Shown piece by piece: positions 58,434 through 64,000 of a stretch of 64,000 bases of DNA. Source of the stretch: a virus. The notes beneath the pieces are model-generated. The model had not been told where the DNA came from. It worked only from the letters and a program-made list of their open reading frames with translations, and made no database searches. How positions within the stretch are numbered: the stretch's first letter is position 1; each line of letters begins with the position of its first letter. The position numbers were made by a program, and so were the translations under genes. The stretch covers positions 1-64,000 of IMG/VR virus record IMGVR_UViG_3300042508_000221; one strand, 5' to 3'.

Positions 58434-58781
58434 ATGAGACTTCAACACGCTGGGTCATGCGATGAATGCGGAACCAACACTGGGCCGTTCGTCCACTTCG
58501 GAGGTGGAACGATGGCGTCCGAGGATTGCTTGATTTGTATGCCGTGCATTTACGCTGCATACAGGTCTACGCACTTGCTGACGATGGTGAATGGGCCGAT
58601 GGCAGGAATGCGAATGGACGCATCTACGGAGAAGATGAAGCCATTCGTAGACACAAATGGGCGAGTGTATTGGTACGAACTCTCCGATTGGAGTAGGGAA
58701 GGCGAAAACACTCCCCACTGCGTGTGGCTGTTTCGCGGCGAGACTGACTCCTACTCAAAACCACCAGAGGTGAAGAGATGA
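58434..58781 (+). CDS. Small zinc-finger hypothetical protein
   Basis: 115 residues, preceded by AGGAGGA. Cysteine pairs CDECG and CLICMPC may bind zinc. The middle has MTMVNGPMAGMRMDAS-like stretches; no family recognised. More AT-rich than average. 4-base overlap with the next gene. Confidence 0.5.
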   Translation: MRLQHAGSCDECGTNTGPFVHFGGGTMASEDCLICMPCIYAAYRSTHLLTMVNGPMAGMRMDASTEKMKPFVDTNGRVYWYELSDWSREGENTPHCVWLFRGETDSYSKPPEVKR

Positions 58782-59167
58782 GCAAACCCGTCGCCTACGC
58801 TGCCGTTGCTGCTGATGGCAGCGAATCTGTCTATGTTGCGAGTCTCAAGGAACAGGCGGAGGAATGCTGCCGAGAGAACGGGTGGTTTCTTTCGCCTCTC
58901 TACGCTGCTCCTCCGACATGGCAAGAGGAGGTAGCCGCAGTCGAAGCCGCGTTTGAGAGAAGCGGCGTGCAGCCGACATGGCCCGATGACGAGGCGGGGA
59001 ATGTCGGGCCGATGGCCGAAGCAATGGCAGATGATATTGAGCGTCTGCGACTCGCCGCCGATGAGCGTGAGGCGATTGCATTTTTTGCTGAGTTACGCGG
59101 CGGCGACTTTGATTCTTGCTTACCGCACGCCGTCACGCTTCGCAACCTGCTGGAGCGACTCAAATGA
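58778..59167 (+). CDS. Hypothetical protein, PVAY start and shared C-terminal module
   Basis: 129 residues. The first 50 resemble the 58204 protein, the last 37 (EREAIAFFAELRGGDFDSCL to the end) resemble the 57482 protein. So it looks like a fusion of pieces of its two neighbours, or they derive from one longer ancestor. Confidence 0.55.
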   Translation: MSKPVAYAAVAADGSESVYVASLKEQAEECCRENGWFLSPLYAAPPTWQEEVAAVEAAFERSGVQPTWPDDEAGNVGPMAEAMADDIERLRLAADEREAIAFFAELRGGDFDSCLPHAVTLRNLLERLK

Positions 59168-59475
59168 CCCAAAACGACGACACGTCACCGAAACCTGTCG
59201 CCGCCAGCGACATCGTCGCCGACGCACGGCAGTGGCTCGCGGACATCGGCGGCGAGCGTTTGCAAACGCACTCTGATAACTGTCACCAGTGGCACTCGAC
59301 GTGCCTCGTCGGAAAGCTGATCAGAGAGATCGAGGTGCAGCGGGCCTGCACGGCGGCGGGTCGCGACGAGATTACGCGACTACGCGATCTCGTCGATGGC
59401 CTGGGTGCCGCCATCGAAACGGCCGGCTACATCTACCGCAACACCGACTCCGGCCCCAATCTTGTTCGACCGTAA
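59164..59475 (+). CDS. Hypothetical protein
   Basis: 103 residues (ATGA overlap). IVADARQWLADIGGERLQTH then NCHQWHSTCLVGKLIREIEV, and a helix EITRLRDLVDGLGAAIETAG. Two cysteines and several histidines could bind metal. No family recognised. Confidence 0.5.
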   Translation: MTQNDDTSPKPVAASDIVADARQWLADIGGERLQTHSDNCHQWHSTCLVGKLIREIEVQRACTAAGRDEITRLRDLVDGLGAAIETAGYIYRNTDSGPNLVRP

Positions 59476-59512
59476 GTTCTGTTTCGTTTCATCACTTCAA
59501 GGAGGAATCCTC

Positions 59513-59851
59513 ATGCACTGCCCCCCAGTCGACCTCAAGCACCTCACGCAGCTCTGGAAAAGCGAGATGAAGAGCGACCAGATATGCCTGGAACTCGGCG
59601 TGACTCGCGGCCACCTATACAACCTCGTCCGCAAGCACGCCCTGGGCTGCCGGCCGCCGCAGTTTAGCGCAGCCAGGAACACCGAGACCCCCGACCCCAC
59701 CGAGGCCGAGATCGCCGAGCGGGCCGCCGCCATCCGCGCAACGTGGACGCCAGAAGAGCGGCGCAACCGTCTGGCGAAGTGCTACCGCCCGAAGCGGGTC
59801 GAGATCAGTAACTTTAACTTCGACCGCGAGACGTATTCTTTTTCGTCTTGA
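59513..59851 (+). CDS. GcrA-like helix-turn-helix protein, copy 1
   Basis: 112 residues with AAGGAGG upstream. LKHLTQLWKSEMKSDQICLE then LGVTRGHLYNLVRKHALG is a GcrA-type HTH (LWxxxxSxxQIxxxLG...R..V...H.LG). The C-terminus has AAAIRATWTPEERRNRLAKC, shared with the gene at 62794. A transcription regulator; targets unknown. Confidence 0.65.
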   Translation: MHCPPVDLKHLTQLWKSEMKSDQICLELGVTRGHLYNLVRKHALGCRPPQFSAARNTETPDPTEAEIAERAAAIRATWTPEERRNRLAKCYRPKRVEISNFNFDRETYSFSS

Positions 59852-59876
59852 CGAATAGACTACTAATACCCACAAT
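59848..59876 (+). promoter_or_regulatory. Sigma70-like promoter overlapping the recurrent motif
   Basis: TTGACG (59848-59853), 17 bases, CACAAT (59871-59876). The spacer contains GACTACT. The next ATG is at 59883, so the transcript would be almost leaderless. Confidence 0.55.
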
Positions 59877-59882
59877 CAAGGG

Positions 59883-60176
59883 ATGCAACGGAAAGCTCCT
59901 CTGGAGAAGACCATTGTTGCAAACGTCATGGCTCAAGGACGAGCCTTGGGCTTCTGGGTCACGAAGTTCCACGGGAACGCCTACACCATGTCGGGCGTGC
60001 CCGACGTGCTGATGATCAAGGACGGCAGGGCGTTTTGGCTTGAGTGCAAACGCCCAGGCGAGGAGCCGACGAAAATCCAGAATCACCGGATGCGGGAACT
60101 CGCATCGGCAGGATGCCCCGTAGCCGTCGTTACCTCGGCGGCAGATGCACGGCATTTTCTGGAGAACGTCTCGTGA
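59883..60176 (+). CDS. VRR-NUC domain nuclease
   Basis: 97 residues. SGVPDVLMIKDGRAFWLECK gives the PD...ExK catalytic set, then a VVTSAADARHFL helix. Phage VRR-NUC proteins cut branched or flapped DNA and help replication or recombination. First gene after a promoter-like site; overlaps the next GTG by 4 bases. Confidence 0.82.
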   Translation: MQRKAPLEKTIVANVMAQGRALGFWVTKFHGNAYTMSGVPDVLMIKDGRAFWLECKRPGEEPTKIQNHRMRELASAGCPVAVVTSAADARHFLENVS

Positions 60177-60805
60177 AGGTTGCCCTGGTGACGAGCGTGT
60201 CGGCGAACATCGCTGAGTTGGCGTCCGTTACGGTGCCAAATAAGCTGGAATATTGCATCCGACACGACTACTCGCTGATTGTCGACAACCGCCCTTATGC
60301 CGAGGCTATCCGCGATATCCGCAGGGTGCTCGTCCCCCTACTTGAGGTCTACGACCTCGTCTGGACGCTGGACTGTGACGCCGTCATCACCGACATGACG
60401 AAGCCGGTGCATACCCTGCCCTGCTTGGGCCAAGGGGTCACTGTCTGCGAGGAAGGCATCGTCGGGTGGAACAGGCTGAACTGCGGCAGCATGGTATGGC
60501 GGGCAGGCTCGCGGTCGCGATACCTCCTTGAACGCATCGACGAGTCGGTTACCGAGTGGGCCGCCGCGCCCTGCGTCTGGCAGACGTGGCTCGGGCAGTA
60601 TGCACCGGCTCTGTCTGACGAGATGACCGTCGCACCGCTGCGATCGTTCAACTCGTGCGCGTGGAACCGCCCAGGCGGCTCTAGCGGCGACCCCGGCAGC
60701 CACTGGGAGCACGGCGATTTTGTGTTTCACCCGTGCGGCGTGTTTCCGCATGAAGAGCGGATTGGGATCATTCGATCCGTACTTGATGCGGGAGTTTCCA
60801 GATGA
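60173..60805 (+). CDS. Glycosyltransferase, GT-A type
   Basis: 210 residues from GTG 60173. DLVWTLDCDAVITDMTKP has a DxD-type metal site; NRLNCGSMVWRAGSRSRYLL and QTWLGQYAPALSD match acceptor-side segments of GT34-like (galactosyl/mannosyl) transferases. First of a four-gene set joined by 4-base overlaps. Target unknown. Confidence 0.72.
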   Translation: MKVALVTSVSANIAELASVTVPNKLEYCIRHDYSLIVDNRPYAEAIRDIRRVLVPLLEVYDLVWTLDCDAVITDMTKPVHTLPCLGQGVTVCEEGIVGWNRLNCGSMVWRAGSRSRYLLERIDESVTEWAAAPCVWQTWLGQYAPALSDEMTVAPLRSFNSCAWNRPGGSSGDPGSHWEHGDFVFHPCGVFPHEERIGIIRSVLDAGVSR

Positions 60806-61320
60806 CCGGCTGGCGTGAATTCGTCGACTTCCTTGACGACTCGCATCCGATGACGACCGACCGTCGCCACATCGCGAAGCTCTGCGAGGCCGTCGAAGGC
60901 CAAGCGTGGCGAATCCTTGAGCTAGGCAGCCACGAAGGCCGATCGGCCGCAGCGATGGCCTGGGCGGCTCCCAGAAGCACGATCACCGCCGTCGACCTGT
61001 GCGACACGGTGGCGGAGGCCATGCGGACTGTCTACTGGGCCACCCTCGGGATCACGAACATCACGCCCGTGGCGGGGAGTGCCGGCGACTTCTTGTCCGC
61101 CTGCGTGCTGGGGCAGTTCGACTTCATCTTCCACGACGCTGTCCACGGGCCTGCGGCGTTCTTTGAATATCTGGGGTGCGCTGAGATTGCCAGCGGTCTG
61201 GCGATCCACGACTTCGAGCAGTTGCCGCCTGAGATGCAGCAGGCGATCGCGGCGAAGTTCTCGCACACGGCGACCGACGCCGATGGCAAGGGGCGGGTCT
61301 TGTTCATGGGGCGGAAATGA
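60802..61320 (+). CDS. Class I SAM-dependent methyltransferase
   Basis: 172 residues. Motif I ILELGSHEGRSAAAMAWA, then TITAVDLCD (acidic ribose ligand) and FDFIFHDAVHGPAAFFEYL. This is the Methyltransf_24 type often found with sugar-modifying genes. It may methylate a glycan made by its neighbours. Confidence 0.75.
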   Translation: MTGWREFVDFLDDSHPMTTDRRHIAKLCEAVEGQAWRILELGSHEGRSAAAMAWAAPRSTITAVDLCDTVAEAMRTVYWATLGITNITPVAGSAGDFLSACVLGQFDFIFHDAVHGPAAFFEYLGCAEIASGLAIHDFEQLPPEMQQAIAAKFSHTATDADGKGRVLFMGRK

Positions 61321-61934
61321 CCAAGGCTCTCACCACGTTCGGATTTGGGCCGATGGCCGAGCTGCTGGACGTGGCGCTGCCGACGTTCGCGTGGTACGCG
61401 CAGAAGCACGGCTATGACCTGTTCGTCCCGTCGGGGGAGCAGTACAAGGGCATGAGCCGGCATCCTGCGTGGGGAAAGATACCGCTGATCATCTCGCTCC
61501 TGAAGGGCGGGTATGACACGGTTCTCTGGCTGGACGCCGATGTTGCCGTCGTCAGGCACGACCGCGACATCCTTGACGATCTGCCGGCCGACGCCCCGAT
61601 GGGGCTGGTGGTGCATCACACGCCCGACGGGGCGGTGCCGAACAGCGGCGTATGGATCGTGCGAAAAGAGGCCGTCGAGCTGCTCGAAAGCCTCTGGCCG
61701 CTGAACGGGTTCGACCGCTCGGGCTGCTGGTGGGAGCAGGCGGCTCTGATCGCAGCCCTCGGCGGCGACCCCGACGCCAAGCAGGTCGAAGTACCCGCGG
61801 GCAGGGCATGGGCGGAACTGCCGTATGAGTGGAATCCGCACTGCCGCGACCCCAGGGGTGTAGCGGCTTGTCGCTTCTTCCACGCCACCTGCTTCCCCGA
61901 CCGTAAGGCCGCCATGATCGAGGCGCTTCGATGA
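61317..61934 (+). CDS. Glycosyltransferase, GT34-like
   Basis: 205 residues. GYDTVLWLDADVAVVRHDRD (DxD), then VPNSGVWIVRKEAVELLESL and WWEQAALIAALGGDP: the order of GT34/GMA12-like enzymes. The C-terminus has FHATCFPDRKAAMIEAL. Overlaps both neighbours by 4 bases. Confidence 0.78.
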   Translation: MTKALTTFGFGPMAELLDVALPTFAWYAQKHGYDLFVPSGEQYKGMSRHPAWGKIPLIISLLKGGYDTVLWLDADVAVVRHDRDILDDLPADAPMGLVVHHTPDGAVPNSGVWIVRKEAVELLESLWPLNGFDRSGCWWEQAALIAALGGDPDAKQVEVPAGRAWAELPYEWNPHCRDPRGVAACRFFHATCFPDRKAAMIEALR

Positions 61935-62797
61935 AACTCCGCTACCGCTCCGGCATGACGATTCGACGGCCAGAGGATTTCTGGGATGTCGACTATGTCG
62001 AGTCCTACAAGGAACACGTCGAATACGGCCGCGTCGAGGCCCGCCGGCAGAAGCTGGCGATCGTCAGCATCTGCCGCAACGCGATGCCGCACTTGACGAA
62101 CACGCTGAGGCTGGTCGACGAGCTGGCCGGATTGTGGCGTGACTGTTCTTACTACATCTACGAGAACGACTCGGCCGACGAGACCGCGGCGGTGCTGGAT
62201 GACTTCGCCATCCGGCAGTGGGTCACGGTCGAGCACGACACGCTGGGGGGCGAGGATGCCCGCGGGTTTGAGCCCGAGCGGACGGCGCGGCTGGCGAAGT
62301 GCCGAGCCCGCTGCCAGGAGTGGGTTCGGAATCACGCCGCCGACGCCGGGTATGTGCTCGTGCTGGACGCCGACCCGCAGGGCGGGTTCAGTGTCGACGG
62401 CGTGCTCAACAGCCTCGGCTGGTTCTGCCAGATGCTCGGCGAGTCGTTTCATCGGCGGCAGCCGGGGGCGATGGCGAGCTACTCGCTCTTCATGCGGGAG
62501 GAGTCGCCGGGGGTGTTCGGCGCGGCCCAGTACGATGCCTGGGCCGCGAGGCCGAATCACTGGGAAGACGATCGCCAGATGGCGTGGTTCCATCTCTTCA
62601 TGCCGCCCGTCGGCAGCCATCCGATCTCCATGAACTCCGCGTTCGGCGGCTTGTGCCTCTATAGCCGCGAGGCGTTCCTGGCCGGCACCTACGAGGGCGG
62701 CGACTGCGAGCACGTCTTCCTGCACCGCTCCATGCAGCGGGCCGGCTACCAGCTTTTCTTAAACCCAGGATCGAGGTACGTCGCTCTCCTCCCATGA
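61931..62797 (+). CDS. Glycosyltransferase, mannosyltransferase-like
   Basis: 288 residues. LAIVSICRNAMPHLTNTLRL and YYIYENDSADETAAVLDDFA start a GT-A fold; YVLVLDADPQGGFSVDGVLN has the DxD motif. The arrangement resembles CAP59-like mannosyltransferases (YENDSxDxT...L). It ends the glycan gene set and overlaps the next ATG by 4 bases. Confidence 0.75.
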   Translation: MKLRYRSGMTIRRPEDFWDVDYVESYKEHVEYGRVEARRQKLAIVSICRNAMPHLTNTLRLVDELAGLWRDCSYYIYENDSADETAAVLDDFAIRQWVTVEHDTLGGEDARGFEPERTARLAKCRARCQEWVRNHAADAGYVLVLDADPQGGFSVDGVLNSLGWFCQMLGESFHRRQPGAMASYSLFMREESPGVFGAAQYDAWAARPNHWEDDRQMAWFHLFMPPVGSHPISMNSAFGGLCLYSREAFLAGTYEGGDCEHVFLHRSMQRAGYQLFLNPGSRYVALLP

Positions 62798-63150
62798 AGT
62801 TGACCGCGAACCAGAAACGGAGTTTGCGGCGTCTATGGAAGGGCGACTCGACGACAGAGGAAATCTGCGTCGAATTGGAATTCACGGTCGACGAGCTGGC
62901 GGCGGCGGCGGCGTTCCTGGGGCTGCCGGAGCGGGCCGAGCCCGAGTTCTACCTGCCCGACGAGGCGACGATTCGCCTGGAGTGCGCCAAGATTCGCGCC
63001 AAATGGCATCCCGCCGAGAGGGAACTGCGATTGGGTAGAATAAATGTACCTACTGGAGCAGACAACGATGCTAGCGAAAGTCGAGCTGGTCATCGCTCCA
63101 AAAGAGGCTCGTCTGACGCTCTACAAAGGCGATCAGATCGTCGAGGATGA
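62794..63150 (+). CDS. GcrA-like helix-turn-helix protein, copy 2
   Basis: 118 residues. SLRRLWKGDSTTEEICVELE and the late CAKIRAKWHPAERELRLG match the gene at 59513. The HTH is less perfect. The last 35 residues overlap the next gene in another frame and are probably dispensable. The two copies bracket the glycosyltransferase set. Confidence 0.55.
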   Translation: MKLTANQKRSLRRLWKGDSTTEEICVELEFTVDELAAAAAFLGLPERAEPEFYLPDEATIRLECAKIRAKWHPAERELRLGRINVPTGADNDASESRAGHRSKRGSSDALQRRSDRRG

Positions 63151-63262
63151 GGTCTGGTCATTTGGCCGGCAGATCGGAAAGACCGAGGCGGCCGAGTTCG
63201 CCAGGGCTGTTTTCGACGACGCCTACGACGGGATGAATTTCATGGTGCATGGCGACGAGTGA
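63068..63262 (+). CDS. Small hypothetical protein
   Basis: 64 residues from ATG 63068 (GGAG 9-10 bases before). KVELVIAPKEARLTLYKGDQ is a beta hairpin; then EAAEFARAVFDDAYDGM is helix. No family recognised. Confidence 0.55.
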   Translation: MLAKVELVIAPKEARLTLYKGDQIVEDEVWSFGRQIGKTEAAEFARAVFDDAYDGMNFMVHGDE

Positions 63263-63447
63263 TGCCAATCGACGACGAAGACATCGACCAGCGTGAGTTT
63301 GAAAGCCGCCGCGGCAACGACTCGACGCCGTTGATGGCCCTGGTTCGCGATCAGCCTTACTCACGGGGGAAGTTGACGAGCGAGGGCCGCACGGCCAGCC
63401 GCGAATATCAGGCATTTCTTGAAAGGAACCGCAATGGACGGAAGTGA
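63262..63447 (+). CDS. Small hydrophilic hypothetical protein
   Basis: 61 residues from the ATG overlapping the previous TGA. Charged throughout (DDEDIDQREFESRRGNDS); KLTSEGRTASREYQAFLERN at the end. No family recognised. Confidence 0.5.
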   Translation: MPIDDEDIDQREFESRRGNDSTPLMALVRDQPYSRGKLTSEGRTASREYQAFLERNRNGRK

Positions 63448-63724
63448 AGAGCAGTTCGGTGCCTACGGCGGGCTGTCGCTGGTCGGCAAGATCGCCCTGC
63501 TGGCCCAGTGGGCTCCACTCTTGGCGAAGCTCGAGGCCGTCGCCACGGCGAAGACGCCGCAGGACAGGTCGCTGGCATTGGTGGCCGCCCTCCGGCTGGC
63601 CGCCGACAAGACTGCCACCGACAAAGACAACGACGTGCTCACGCTCGTCGAGAACGTGCTCAAGACGCCCGAGGGGGCCGCCCTCGTCAACTGGTTCGCC
63701 AACGCCGCCGGGGGGATCAAATGA
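63434..63724 (+). CDS. Hypothetical protein, lysis-region candidate
   Basis: 96 residues from ATG 63434 (GAAAGGAACC upstream). LVGKIALLAQWAPLLAKLEA is amphipathic; the rest is helical and ends NWFANAAGGIK. It overlaps the next gene by 4 bases. Possibly a partner of the following membrane protein. Confidence 0.5.
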   Translation: MDGSEEQFGAYGGLSLVGKIALLAQWAPLLAKLEAVATAKTPQDRSLALVAALRLAADKTATDKDNDVLTLVENVLKTPEGAALVNWFANAAGGIK

Positions 63725-63990
63725 CCGTCGAGCAGATCGGAGCAGGAGCCATCGCGGCCGTGGTGGTGGCGTGGCCGAAGATCGTGCAGGCCGCCAAGTT
63801 CCTGCGGGGCGTCGTGCCTGCCGGCCCGACCCCTCCGCCGGCTCCTGTGACCTATGAGGAGGCCATCCGCAACCTTGCCCTGGTTCGGGCCCGCCTGAAC
63901 GCCACGGGCTTCCTGGGCGACGAGAAGAGCCCGCAGAGGGGTGCCATCGACACACTGACGCTGGCCCTCGTGGCCGGGAGCGATAAGTAG
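63721..63990 (+). CDS. Membrane-anchored small protein, holin-like candidate
   Basis: 89 residues. IGAGAIAAVVVAWPKIVQAA is a likely membrane segment, then a Pro-rich linker (GPTPPPAPV) and a helical domain (YEEAIRNLALVRARLNATG). Such proteins often precede endolysin genes, and the next gene begins at the window end. Confidence 0.45.
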   Translation: MTVEQIGAGAIAAVVVAWPKIVQAAKFLRGVVPAGPTPPPAPVTYEEAIRNLALVRARLNATGFLGDEKSPQRGAIDTLTLALVAGSDK

Positions 63991-64000
63991 TGAACATCCA
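63990..64000 (+). CDS. Start of a further gene, cut by the window end
   Basis: A GTG overlapping the last base of the previous TAG begins a frame (GTG AAC ATC CA...) that runs off the window. An endolysin would fit this place, but only three codons are visible. Confidence 0.25.

Noticed and set aside
63030-63067. Recurrent motif copy and -10 box (TAGAAT) before 63068
   Set aside because: The CTACTGGAG match overlaps the ribosome site of the gene and no -35 is present; likely chance.

Overview
The window reads as a nearly complete, GC-rich genome of a tailed double-stranded DNA phage with a long non-contractile tail (siphovirus-like, HK97-type head). Almost every gene is on the + strand, closely packed with ATGA, GTGA or TAATG overlaps. 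A tyrosine recombinase on the - strand makes a temperate lifestyle likely. The host cannot be fixed from sequence alone. The GC bias, the GcrA-like small proteins and the style of several hypothetical families would fit Planctomycetota or another GC-rich Gram-negative lineage, but that is a guess. No rRNA gene, tRNA gene, CRISPR array or insertion sequence was seen.

Layout. 1-119: end of an upstream unit with a terminator hairpin. 120-8898: packaging and head genes (terminase small subunit, terminase large subunit carrying an intein, portal, bacterioferritin-like protein, prohead protease with an unusual C-terminal extension, capsid protein, candidate decoration protein). 8975-13773: a glycosyltransferase, then connector, head-tail joining, tail terminator and tail tube genes and a frameshifting tail chaperone pair. 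13778-21580: tape measure protein and distal tail genes. 21547-25588: an accessory block (metallophosphoesterase, HNH protein, dCMP deaminase, dNMP kinase, candidate holin). 25598-38224: a very large, mosaic receptor-binding region with beta-propeller, Ig-like, FnIII, glycine-rich and leucine-rich-repeat proteins. 38221-40697: small genes, HNH nuclease, integrase (-), a possible attP and a divergently transcribed tandem-HTH regulator. 40751-48738: DNA replication and processing (SNF2-type helicase, HNH/deoxyribosyltransferase fusion, PrimPol, UvrD-type helicase). 48775-53185: nucleobase modification (two tandem PAPS-reductase-like ATP pyrophosphatases, then csrA-queD-queE-deoxyribosyltransferase-dpdA). 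53182-60176: many small early-type genes, including a trypsin-like protease, GNAT, MazG-like and VRR-NUC proteins. 60173-62797: three glycosyltransferases and a methyltransferase. 62794-64000: small genes leading into a probable lysis region cut by the window end.

How the genes may work together. QueD and QueE can make 7-carboxy-7-deazaguanine, and the DpdA-like transglycosylase can place a 7-deazaguanine in DNA, so the virion DNA is probably protected by base modification. CsrA, the first gene of that operon, may adjust translation of phage or host mRNA. PrimPol with two helicases, and no recognisable DNA polymerase, implies reliance on the host replisome. The tail region carries three parallel glycine-rich tip proteins and several fibres sharing an N-terminal anchor, which suggests host-range switching by module exchange.

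The most notable points are the class 3 intein at the terminase Walker A lysine, the bacterioferritin-fold protein coupled to portal and protease, the csrA-led 7-deazaguanine operon, and a recurrent GGCTACT-type motif in front of several genes. All homology calls were made by eye from motifs; no database search was possible.
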